A stretch of 64,000 nucleotides of DNA. It comes from Glycomyces xiaoerkulensis (lineage in GTDB: Bacteria > Actinomycetota > Actinomycetes > Mycobacteriales > Micromonosporaceae). The notes beneath the pieces are model-generated. The model did not search any database. It saw nothing but the letters and a program-made list of their open reading frames with translations, and was not told where the DNA came from. The position numbers were made by a program, and so were the translations under genes. The stretch is from contig NZ_PGGV01000027.1 in assembly GCF_002798405.1 (NCBI RefSeq), forward strand, positions 1-64,000, written 5' to 3'. This document shows positions 25,548-33,105 of this stretch, in pieces; within the stretch, counting starts at the first letter, position 1; the number at the start of each line of letters is the position of its first letter.

Positions 25548-28500
25548 CTAGAGAGAGTTGAGGAGCCTGCGGACGCGTTTCTCGCTCACCTGGTAGCGGG
25601 TGCCGAGCTGCTGGGCGAAGAGGCTGACGCGGAGCTCTTCGAGCATCCAGCGCAGTTCCTGTCCTTCGGCGGTGCGCATGGCGGCGGGCCGGGCCCTGGC
25701 GAGGGCGTCGCGCTCGGCTTCGAGGGACCGGACGAGGTCCATCTTGGCGAGGTCGCCGGTCGCGTCGTCGCGCACCCGGCGGGCGCGGTGGACGATGCCC
25801 TTGACGTACCGGGTCAGGTCGTCCAGGCGCCACCAGCCGGCCGCGCCGAGGAATCCCTCCTGGCCGACCAGGCGGTCGAGCTGGGCGCGCATGTCGCTCA
25901 TCGCGGCCAGCATCGCGAAGTCGAACTTGCCTTCGAGGAGCTTGGAGGCGGTGCGGGCCTCGGTGAGTGCGGCGACGGCCTTCCGCGCGACCGCGGGCGT
26001 CTCGCCGGCGACCTCTGGGCGGGCGCGTTTGAGCAGGGTCTCGAAGCCCTCCCGGTTCCAGGCCGGTCCCCCGCCTTCGATCAGGACCTTGTCGAGCACC
26101 ACGCGGACGCAGTCGTCGAGCAGCGCGTCGACGCTCCGGTACGGGCCGGTCGCGAGGGCGAGCAGCTCGCTCTGCGTCAGCGCCTCCTTGAGGTGGGGGT
26201 CGGGCAGGGCGAGTTCGAGCAGGCGCCTGGTGCCGGCCCACATGTTCGCCGATTGGGCGCCGGGGTCGGCGAAGGCCTTGAGGCCGGCGGTGCGGCCCTC
26301 GTCGAACAGCGCGGGGTAGGCCTTGGCGACGTAACCCTTGCGCGGGGTCTCCTGGACCTTGGGGATCTCGTCGAAGTCCCAGGTGGTCAGTCCGGTGCGG
26401 TCGAGTTCGGGGGCGGTCTCGGCGGCGGCCTCCTGGGTCTTGGGGGCGAGCTGCCGCTGGAGGGCGCTCAGTTCCTTGCCTTCGGCGACGACCGAGCCGT
26501 CCTCGTCCTTGACCTGGAAGGTCATCAGGAGGTGGCCGGGGATCTTGGTGAGGTCGAAGGCGTCTTCGGAGACGTCGATGCCGGTCATGGCCCGCAGCAT
26601 GTCGGCCAGTACGGCGGTCATGGGGCGGCCGTCGGAGGGGTCCATGCGGGCGACGGCGGCCTTCGCGAAGTCGGGGGCGGGTACGAAGTTGCGGCGCAGG
26701 GTCTTGGGCAGGCTCTTGATGAGCGCTTCGGCGAAGTCGGCGCGGAGGCCGGGGACCTGCCAGGTGAAGGCGTCCTCGTCGATCTGCTGGAGGGCCGGGA
26801 GCGGTATCCCGACGGTGACGCCGTCGCCGGAGGCGCCGGGTTCGAATTCGTAGTCGAGTTCGAGGTCGATGCCTTCGGAGGTCCACACCTCGGGGTACTG
26901 CTCGGGTTCGACGCCTTCGGCGCGGTCGCCGAGCAGGAGGGATTCGTCGAAGTCGAGCCGGTGCTTGTCGGACTGCCGTTTCCACCAGGAGTCGAAGTGG
27001 CGGGCCGAGACGATGTCGGCCGGGAGGCGCTGGTCGTAGAAATCGAAGAGGGTCTGCTCGTCGGCCAGCAGGCCGCGGCGGCGGACCCGGTTCTCCAGTT
27101 GCTCGACCTCGTCGATCTTGTCGCGGTTGCGCTGGAAGAAGGCGTGGTGGGTCTCCCACTCGCCTTGGACCAGGGCGTGGCGGATGAACAGCTCGCGGCT
27201 GGCGGCCGGGTCGAGGCGTCCGAAGTTGACCTTGCGGCGGGCGACGATCGGGACCCCGTAGAGCGTGACGCGTTCGAACGCGAGCACGGCGCCGGCCTTT
27301 TTCGACCAGTGCGGTTCGGAGTAGGTCCGTTTGACCAGGTGCTCGGCGAGCGGCTCCACCCATTCGGGTTCGATCTTGGCGCAGATGCGGCCCCACAGCC
27401 GGCTGGTCTCGACCAGCTCCCCCGCCACGACCCAGCGCGGCTGCTTCTTGAACAGCCCCGACCCGGGGAAGATCGCGAACCTGGCGCCGCGGCCGCCGAG
27501 GTATTCGCGCTTCTCGCCCTCCTTGACGCCGACGTGGGACAGGAGTCCGGCGAGCAGGGCGGTGTGGATGCGGCGGTTGTCCGGGGGCGGGTCGGCGCTC
27601 CTGGCGGGGATCTTGAGCCCCTTGAGGACGGACGTGATCTGGCGGACGAGGTCCTGCCATTCGCGGATGCGCAGGTAGTGGAGGTACTCCTGGCGGCACA
27701 TCCGCCGGAAGGCGCTCGAGGACCGGGAGCGGCGCTCGTCTTCGAGGTACTTCCAGAGGTTGAGGTAGGCGGTGAAGTCGCTCTCGGGGTCGTTGAAGCG
27801 GGCGTGGGCCTGATCGGCTTGGGCCCTGCGGTCGGCCGGGCGCTCGCGTGGATCCTGGATGGACAGAGCGGCGGCGATGACGGCGACCTCGTGGACGCAG
27901 CCCTCCTCGCGGGCCTGGATGATCATCCGGGCCAGGCGCGGGTCGATCGGGAGGCGGGCGAGGTCCCGGCCGATCTTGGTCAGGCGCGCGCCCTTGCCCT
28001 TGCCGCGTTCGAGCGCGCCGAGCTCGACCAGCAGGTCCATGCCGTCCTTGATGTTGCGCGCGTCGGGGGCGTCGACGAACGGGAACCGCTCGACCTCGCC
28101 GAGCCGTGCGGCGGTCATCTGGAGGATGACGCTGGCGAGGTTGGTGCGCAGGATCTCGGCGTCGGTGAATTCGGGCCTGGCGTTGAAGTCGTCCTCGGAG
28201 TACAGGCGGATGCAGACGCCCTCGGCGACCCGTCCGCAGCGGCCCGCGCGCTGGTTTGCACTGGCCTGGCTGATCGGTTCGATCGGCAGCCGCTGGACCT
28301 TGGTGCGGGCCGAGTACCGGGAGATGCGGGCGTGGCCGGTGTCGATGACGTAGCGGATGCCGGGGACGGTCAGCGATGTCTCGGCGACGTTGGTGGACAG
28401 GACGATCCGCCGCCCGGTATGGGAGGAGAACACCCGGTGCTGCTCGGCGGCCGAGAGCCGGGCGTACAGCGGCAGGACCTCGGTGCGGGGGAGCCGGGCC

Positions 28501-29438
28501 TTCTCCAGCGCGTCGGCGGTGTCGCGGATCTCCTGCTCCCCCGACAGGAAGACGAGGATGTCGCCGTCGCCTTCGCGGCCGAGCTCGTCCACGGCCTCGA
28601 GGATGCCGTCGGTCTGGTCGCGCTGCTCGTCCTCCTCGACCAGCGGCCGGTAGCGGACCTCGACCGGATAGGTGCGGCCGGAGACCTCGAGGACCGGTGC
28701 CGGGCCTTCCTTGCTCTTGAAATGCGCGGCGAACCGCTCGGGGTCGATGGTCGCGGAGGTGACGATGACCTTGAGGTCGGGGCGTTTGGGGAGGATCTGC
28801 TTGAGGCAGCCGAGGATGAAGTCGATGTTGAGGCTGCGCTCGTGGGCCTCGTCGATGATGATCGTGTCGTAGGCGCTCAGCAGCCGGTCGTGCTGGAGCT
28901 CGGTGAGCAGGATGCCGTCGGTCATGAGCTTGATGAAGCTCGAGTCCGAGACTCGGTCCGTGAACCGCACCTTCCAGCCGACGGCCTCGCCGAGCGGGGA
29001 GCCCAGCTCGTCGGCGATGCGTTCGGACACCGCGCGGGCGGCGATCCGCCGGGGCTGGGTGTGGCCGATCAGGCCCCGGACGCCGCGGCCGACCTCGAGG
29101 CAGATCTTCGGGATCTGCGTGGTCTTGCCCGAACCGGTCTCGCCGGCGATGACGACGACCTGGTGGTCGCGGATGGCCGCGGCGATGTCGTCGCGGCGCT
29201 GGGAGACCGGCAGCTCGTCGGGGTAGACGAGCTTCGGTACGGCCGCTGCGCGCGCGGCCAGCGCGGTCTCCTTCGCCTCGACGTCCGCCTCCAGGGCCTC
29301 GAACGCCGCCTTCCGCTCGGCGCCGCCGAGGTCGCGGGCCTCGCGCAGGCGCCGCCGCAGGGGGCGCTGGTCGGCCGTGCGCAGCGCGGAGACTCGTTCG
29401 CGCAGGCTGGGGCGGGATTTCGAGGTGCGGGCAGGCAT
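25548..29438 (-). CDS. hrpA: ATP-dependent RNA helicase HrpA
   Basis: This DEAH-box RNA helicase has 1296 residues, close to the E. coli HrpA length of about 1300. Motif I GETGSGKT lies at 99-106, motif II DEAH near 192 (IIIDEAHERSLN), motif III TSATID, motif V STNVAETSLTVPG and motif VI QRAGRCGR. The HA2 and OB-fold regions follow, and then the long DUF3418 C-terminus unique to HrpA. It acts in the cytoplasm on mRNA and stalled ribosomes. The start MPARTSKSRP at 29438 is chosen because the frame upstream overlaps the SOD-like gene and lacks similarity. Confidence 0.93.
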   Translation of the reverse strand: MPARTSKSRPSLRERVSALRTADQRPLRRRLREARDLGGAERKAAFEALEADVEAKETALAARAAAVPKLVYPDELPVSQRRDDIAAAIRDHQVVVIAGETGSGKTTQIPKICLEVGRGVRGLIGHTQPRRIAARAVSERIADELGSPLGEAVGWKVRFTDRVSDSSFIKLMTDGILLTELQHDRLLSAYDTIIIDEAHERSLNIDFILGCLKQILPKRPDLKVIVTSATIDPERFAAHFKSKEGPAPVLEVSGRTYPVEVRYRPLVEEDEQRDQTDGILEAVDELGREGDGDILVFLSGEQEIRDTADALEKARLPRTEVLPLYARLSAAEQHRVFSSHTGRRIVLSTNVAETSLTVPGIRYVIDTGHARISRYSARTKVQRLPIEPISQASANQRAGRCGRVAEGVCIRLYSEDDFNARPEFTDAEILRTNLASVILQMTAARLGEVERFPFVDAPDARNIKDGMDLLVELGALERGKGKGARLTKIGRDLARLPIDPRLARMIIQAREEGCVHEVAVIAAALSIQDPRERPADRRAQADQAHARFNDPESDFTAYLNLWKYLEDERRSRSSSAFRRMCRQEYLHYLRIREWQDLVRQITSVLKGLKIPARSADPPPDNRRIHTALLAGLLSHVGVKEGEKREYLGGRGARFAIFPGSGLFKKQPRWVVAGELVETSRLWGRICAKIEPEWVEPLAEHLVKRTYSEPHWSKKAGAVLAFERVTLYGVPIVARRKVNFGRLDPAASRELFIRHALVQGEWETHHAFFQRNRDKIDEVEQLENRVRRRGLLADEQTLFDFYDQRLPADIVSARHFDSWWKRQSDKHRLDFDESLLLGDRAEGVEPEQYPEVWTSEGIDLELDYEFEPGASGDGVTVGIPLPALQQIDEDAFTWQVPGLRADFAEALIKSLPKTLRRNFVPAPDFAKAAVARMDPSDGRPMTAVLADMLRAMTGIDVSEDAFDLTKIPGHLLMTFQVKDEDGSVVAEGKELSALQRQLAPKTQEAAAETAPELDRTGLTTWDFDEIPKVQETPRKGYVAKAYPALFDEGRTAGLKAFADPGAQSANMWAGTRRLLELALPDPHLKEALTQSELLALATGPYRSVDALLDDCVRVVLDKVLIEGGGPAWNREGFETLLKRARPEVAGETPAVARKAVAALTEARTASKLLEGKFDFAMLAAMSDMRAQLDRLVGQEGFLGAAGWWRLDDLTRYVKGIVHRARRVRDDATGDLAKMDLVRSLEAERDALARARPAAMRTAEGQELRWMLEELRVSLFAQQLGTRYQVSEKRVRRLLNSL

Positions 29439-29502
29439 GACGGTGGTCAAGGATACGCGAGCGCCCGGTCCGGGGGCCACGGGATTTCGGCTCGGCGGCC
29501 GG

Positions 29503-29997
29503 TCACTCCAGGTCGCCGCAGAGGACCCGGTCGGACGGCATCCGGGCGGCCTGGTCGGAGTCGGCGATGTCGATGTGCACGACGACGCTCCGGGCCCGGT
29601 CGTCGGCGACGTGGTCGAAGTCGGCGGTGCCGTTTCCGGCGCCTTCGACACTGGTCTCGATCATCAGGTGGATCCAGTTGGACTCGACGTCGCCCTGTTC
29701 GGGGTCGGCCAGCCAGTGGTCGCCGCCGGGCGGGGTGTCGTCGCAGGTGCCGTCGTGGACGTGTGCGGTGTACCCGGCGAGCTGTTCGAGGCCGCTGACG
29801 TTCAGTTCGAACGCGGTGGCGCCGTCTGCGGTGGCCACGGTCGCGGAGCCGACCGCGTCGGGGAGGGCCTCGGCCCAGCCCGGCAGTGCCTCCAGGGTGG
29901 CCTCGCGGGTGTCGTCGGCTTCGGGTTCGGAGTCGCCGCCGCAGGCGGCCGCCCCCACCAGGAGGGCGGCCGCCGCGGCGATGGTCGCGGATCGCAT
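29503..29997 (-). CDS. Cu/Zn superoxide dismutase-like lipoprotein
   Basis: This 164-residue exported lipoprotein carries the lipobox VGAAAC with C19. The mature part resembles the Cu/Zn-SOD beta-barrel: TAHVHDGTCDD with H79 and H81, GGDHW with H94, a loop HLMIETSVEGAGNGTADF, then RSVVVHIDIAD and RVLCGDLE, where C83 and the late Cys may form the SOD disulphide. The usual metal-ligand pattern is only partly evident, so activity is uncertain; it may be a SOD-fold or CHRD-like protein. The ATG at 29997 gives the signal peptide. Confidence 0.65.
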   Translation of the reverse strand: MRSATIAAAAALLVGAAACGGDSEPEADDTREATLEALPGWAEALPDAVGSATVATADGATAFELNVSGLEQLAGYTAHVHDGTCDDTPPGGDHWLADPEQGDVESNWIHLMIETSVEGAGNGTADFDHVADDRARSVVVHIDIADSDQAARMPSDRVLCGDLE

Positions 29998-30064
29998 GGC
30001 TTGCAGTATCGGCGGTGACTCACGCGGATCGGCGGACCCGGCCCGTCGTGTCGGCATGTCTCGT

Positions 30065-31648
30065 TCATCGGTCGAGGGGCTCGTCGAGGGTGATGCCCTT
30101 GCCGCGTTCGAGCCCGATGCGGCGGGTGAGTCCGAGTCCGTCGAGGAAGGCCCGGTCGTGGCTGACGACGATCAGGGCGCCTCGGTAGGCGCCGAGCGCC
30201 TGCCGGAGCTGCCGGGTCGAGGTCATGTCCAGGTTGTTGGTCGGCTCGTCGAGCAGCAGCAGGCGCGGCGCGGGCCGGGCCGACAGGAGGGCGGCCAGCG
30301 CTACCCGGAGCCGCTCGCCGCCCGAGAGGGTCGACACGCGGTGGAAGACGGCCTCGCCGCGCAGCAGGAACCGGGCCAGGCGGGTCCGCAGCAGCGTCAT
30401 CTCGGTTTCGGGGGCGCGGGCGCGGACGTTGTCGAGCACGGTCGCGGCGTCGTCGAGGAATTCGAGGCGTTGGGTCAGGAAGCCGTGCGGTACGCGGGCG
30501 GCTGCGGCGACCGCGTGCAGCAGCGTGGTTTTGCCCGAGCCGTTGTCGCCGGTCAGCCCTATCCGCTCGGGGCCGCGGACGTGGAGGTCGAGCCCGTCGC
30601 CGTAGAAGCCGGCGGTTTCGAGTCCGCGCAGGACGGCTATTTCCCGGTGGGCGCTGACGGCGGTCTCGGGCAGGTCGACGCTGATCGGGTCGGGGTCGCG
30701 GAGCGCGGACTCGGCGGTCTCGAGGTCCTCCCGGGCCTCGGCGACGTCCTCGGCCATCGCGGTCCGCAGTCGGCCCGCGGTGTTCTCGCCCTGGTTGCGT
30801 TTGGCGTTGCGGACGATCGCGGGCGCGTTGGCGTACTTCTTCCGTCCGGAGTGTTCGCGGCGCACCAGTTTGGTCTGCATCTCGGTGTACTCGCGTTTCT
30901 GCCGCTTCAGTTCGGCCTTGGCCTCGCGCACGGACCGCTGGGCGGCCTCCTGCTCGATCGCGGTCGCGCGCTCGTAGGCCGCGTAGTCGCCTTCGAAGAG
31001 GCGGAGGCGGCCTCGGTGGAGCTCGGCGACGGCGTCGACGCGGTCGAGCAGCGCCCGGTCGTGGCTGACGACGAGCAGGGTGCCCTGGAAGCGGCGGATC
31101 GCCTCGTAGAGGCGGGCGCGGGCGGAGCCGTCGAGGTTGTTCGACGGCTCGTCGAGCAGCAGCGCGTCCGGGCGGCGGAGGAGCCGGCCGGCCAGGCCGA
31201 CGAGCATCGACTCCCCGCCGGAGAGGGTCGCGACGGTGCGGTCGAGGCCGATGTGGTCCAGGCCGAGTTCGCCGAGGGTGGCGCGGGCGCGTTCGAGGAC
31301 GTCCCAGTCGTCGCCGATGGCGGCGAAGTGGGCTTCGTCGGCGTCGCCCGATTCGATCGCTTCGAGGGCTCGGCGCCGCTCGGCGATGCCGAGCAGATCG
31401 GCGACGGAGTCGTCCAGGCGCAGCGGAAGCTCCTGCGGCAGGTGGGCGATCGGGCCGGAGGCGGTGACGGTGCCGGTGTCGGGCCGGAGGTCGCCGACGA
31501 TGAGTTTGAGCAGTGTGGATTTGCCGGTGCCGTTGTCGCCGATCAGGGCCGTGCGTCCGTCGGAGAAGGCGGCGTTCAGGTCGGTGAGGACGCGCTCGCC
31601 GTCGGGCCAGGAGAAGCCGAGGCCGTTGAGGGTGATGCAGGTGGACAT
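30065..31648 (-). CDS. ABC-F ATPase, antibiotic-resistance (ribosome protection) type
   Basis: This 527-residue soluble protein has two ABC domains and no membrane segments. The first Walker A is GDNGTGKS (37-44), with LSGGE and LLLDEPSNNLD after it. A charged inter-domain linker (about 225-300, KAELKRQKREYTEMQTK) reaches into the ribosome in this family. The second domain has GDNGSGKT and LLLDEPTNNLDMTS. Actinobacterial relatives include macrolide/lincosamide resistance ABC-F proteins. The start at 31648 has GAGAGGAAA upstream. It is preceded by a strong promoter and a structured leader of about 205 bases, suggesting drug-inducible control. Confidence 0.85.
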   Translation of the reverse strand: MSTCITLNGLGFSWPDGERVLTDLNAAFSDGRTALIGDNGTGKSTLLKLIVGDLRPDTGTVTASGPIAHLPQELPLRLDDSVADLLGIAERRRALEAIESGDADEAHFAAIGDDWDVLERARATLGELGLDHIGLDRTVATLSGGESMLVGLAGRLLRRPDALLLDEPSNNLDGSARARLYEAIRRFQGTLLVVSHDRALLDRVDAVAELHRGRLRLFEGDYAAYERATAIEQEAAQRSVREAKAELKRQKREYTEMQTKLVRREHSGRKKYANAPAIVRNAKRNQGENTAGRLRTAMAEDVAEAREDLETAESALRDPDPISVDLPETAVSAHREIAVLRGLETAGFYGDGLDLHVRGPERIGLTGDNGSGKTTLLHAVAAAARVPHGFLTQRLEFLDDAATVLDNVRARAPETEMTLLRTRLARFLLRGEAVFHRVSTLSGGERLRVALAALLSARPAPRLLLLDEPTNNLDMTSTRQLRQALGAYRGALIVVSHDRAFLDGLGLTRRIGLERGKGITLDEPLDR

Positions 31649-31853
31649 GGCGCGGGTTTCCTCTCGGGTTCGATGCCTGCGGGTGTCGAATGAGAAGACA
31701 CCGCGCCGGTTCGCTCCAGAGAGGAGGAGGCGCAGGGATGTCGGGAGGGAAGCTCCCTGAAATCGCAGACGCAACGCATGCGCGCAGAGGCATGCGGGCG
31801 CGGTGTCTGCGATTACAGCTTCATTGGAGTTCCTGACGTCGGCTGCTGCGGCC
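31649..31853 (-). promoter_or_regulatory. Structured leader (candidate attenuator) of the ABC-F gene
   Basis: The untranslated leader contains four pairing segments. Segment 1 (31814-31797) holds AATCGCAGAC and then GACACCGCGCC, which overlap. Segment 2 (31770-31761, GTCTGCGATT) pairs perfectly over 10 bases with the first part, enclosing a 7-bp inner stem (31775-31781 with 31790-31796). Segment 3 (31707-31697, GGCGCGGTGTC) pairs over 11 bases with the second part. Segment 4 (31687-31682, GACACC) pairs with segment 3. Thus 1:2 plus 3:4 competes with 1:3. A three-codon frame Met-Lys-Leu-stop lies at 31824-31813, overlapping segment 1. This layout resembles ribosome-mediated attenuation. Confidence 0.6.
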
Positions 31854-31859
31854 GGGACG

Positions 31860-31888
31860 ATATTAGCGGCCCGGGCGGTCGGCGTCAA
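31860..31888 (-). promoter_or_regulatory. Consensus-type promoter of the ABC-F gene
   Basis: On the minus strand TTGACG (31888-31883) and TAATAT (31865-31860) are separated by exactly 17 bases, close to the housekeeping sigma consensus. RNA would start near 31853. The spacer is part of the stem of the preceding gene's terminator hairpin. Confidence 0.78.
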
Positions 31889-31904
31889 CCGGTCCGCCCG
31901 GGCC
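31868..31904 (-). terminator. Terminator-like hairpin after the LPMO gene
   Basis: A perfect 11-bp stem (GGCCCGGGCGG at 31868-31878 with its complement at 31894-31904) begins 6 bases after the LPMO stop. It lacks a U-tract. It overlaps the spacer and -35 box of the ABC-F promoter. Confidence 0.6.
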
Positions 31905-31909
31905 TGGGA

Positions 31910-32713
31910 TCAGCAGGTGCGGAGTCGTTCCCAGACGCCCCACTGTCCGGTGGTGCCGGGCTCCTCGCCCCGCGTCCACCACTGGGCGCGCCATTCGGCG
32001 CCGCCGTGGGTGACGACGTCGCCGCTGGTGTAGACGGAACCGGAGTTCCAGGCGCCGGCGTCGCAGTCGTCGCTCGGCGGCGGGTCCTGGTCCCCGTCGT
32101 CACCGCCGCCGTCGCCGCCGAGGTCGACGTCGATGCACGAGTAGAAGGCGTTGGCGGTGTCGGCGATCGTCCAGACCGCGAGGATCACGTGGTGGCCCGA
32201 CTTGTTCGGCACCGTGACGTCGTGGGTCACCGTCCACGGCGGCTGGGCGCCGCCGTCGTACTCGGTGTAGAACGGCACCAGGTCGAGCTGGCCGCGGGTG
32301 ATCGGCTCGCTCGGGTTCCAGTTGTTGTTGGTGATGAAGTACTCCCACTTGTCGGTGGCGTGGGCGGCCGTCAGGGTCCAGGTGAAGGTCCGGGAGCCGG
32401 GGGAGAGACCGGTCTTCGGCCAGTCGCCGCCGCGCGGGTCGTCGAGTTCGGAGAACCGCGAATTGCCGCCGGAGCAGATCTCGCCGTCGGCGGGGCCTGC
32501 ACCGGGGAAGCCCTTCGGGCCTTCGACGCTGTGCGGCTCCCATTGGATGGCTCCGCAGCCGCTGGCCGTACCGTCCGCGCACATGGCTCCCCGGCTGGGC
32601 GGGTCGGAGGTGTAGCCGTGGCCCCAGGCGGTGCCGACGCTGAGGAAGCCCAGCGGCAGTGCCAGCGCCGCCATGGCGCTGAGCGCCAGCAGGAGGCGTT
32701 TCGTTCGGCGCAT
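31910..32713 (-). CDS. AA10 lytic polysaccharide monooxygenase with C-terminal CBM5/12-like module
   Basis: This 267-residue secreted copper enzyme cleaves chitin or cellulose oxidatively. The signal peptide spans 1-31 (ending AWG), exposing the N-terminal histidine H32 of HGYTSDPPSR. The second histidine-brace residue is H118 in LTAAHATDKW. Further AA10 features are EYFITNNNWNPSEP and HHVILAVWTIADT. A Gly/Asp/Pro linker (near 203-222) leads to a small carbohydrate-binding module, AWNSGSVYTSGDVVTHGG. The ATG at 32713 starts the signal peptide behind GAGAGGAG. It is transcribed alone. An AT-rich stretch upstream (32740-32800) probably holds its promoter. Confidence 0.9.
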   Translation of the reverse strand: MRRTKRLLLALSAMAALALPLGFLSVGTAWGHGYTSDPPSRGAMCADGTASGCGAIQWEPHSVEGPKGFPGAGPADGEICSGGNSRFSELDDPRGGDWPKTGLSPGSRTFTWTLTAAHATDKWEYFITNNNWNPSEPITRGQLDLVPFYTEYDGGAQPPWTVTHDVTVPNKSGHHVILAVWTIADTANAFYSCIDVDLGGDGGGDDGDQDPPPSDDCDAGAWNSGSVYTSGDVVTHGGAEWRAQWWTRGEEPGTTGQWGVWERLRTC

Positions 32714-32988
32714 CTGTCACTCCTCTCGGGGTGCGGTGTCCAACGCGATATATTGAACACCTTCTTTACTAAAAACTAAGCTAACAGTTCTTGATTCACC
32801 TGCACAAGACCCAAGAGGCATCAATTCGTGTCAATGCGCGAATAAGCGACCGCGGACGCGGCGGGACGAGGAGGAGGGCGCAGAGGCTCGCCGGAAGGCA
32901 CGCGGTGGCCGTCCGCCACCGGCCGGGAGGGAAGGGAGGAGGGCAAGGCCCGGGGGCCGGTCCGCGGACCGGCCCCCGGGTGGACTGT
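32714..32988. other. Spacer between LPMO gene and metS-type gene
   Basis: Bases 32740-32830 are strikingly AT-rich for this genome and probably carry the LPMO promoter (TATATC at 32752-32747 on the minus strand as a possible -10, with no convincing -35). A terminator hairpin lies at 32949-32980. No gene was found. Confidence 0.4.
32949..32980 (-). terminator. Hairpin terminator after metS-type gene
   Basis: A perfect 32-base palindrome (16-bp arms, 32949-32964 with 32965-32980, beginning CCCGGGGGCC) lies 9 bases after the small-subunit stop. It can form a long stem, although no U-tract follows. Confidence 0.6.
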
Positions 32989-33105
32989 CTACTCTTCGCG
33001 GTCGGGCTGCTCGGGGTGGGTCATGAGCGTGATCGCCGAGACCAAGAGTCCTCCGAAGATGACCGCGATCGCGATGACCATCACCGTGACGGCGCTGGCA
33101 CTCAT
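32989..33105 (-). CDS. MetS-type small subunit of NSS amino acid importer
   Basis: This 38-residue single-pass membrane peptide begins MSASAVTVMVIAIAVIFGG, followed by LLVSAITLMTHPEQPDREE. It has one hydrophobic helix and a short acidic tail, as in the methionine/alanine importer small subunit MetS of Corynebacterium. Its ATG overlaps the stop of the large NSS transporter gene (ATGA), so translation is coupled and the two subunits probably work together. It is far shorter than usual gene-finding cut-offs and is easily missed. Confidence 0.82.
   Translation of the reverse strand: MSASAVTVMVIAIAVIFGGLLVSAITLMTHPEQPDREE

Noticed and set aside
24546-29798. A 1750-codon open frame on the plus strand across hrpA
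   Set aside because: It is antisense to hrpA and the DrrA gene, its protein is Gly/Ala/Val/Asp-rich without motifs, and such frames are expected opposite GC-rich genes.
29400-30060. hrpA start further upstream at 29651
   Set aside because: It would overlap the SOD-like lipoprotein gene and adds a Ser/Pro/Thr-rich stretch with no similarity.
32740-32830. DasR-type chitin operator before the LPMO gene
   Set aside because: The AT-rich stretch contains no sequence close to the ACTGGTCTAGACCA-type site.
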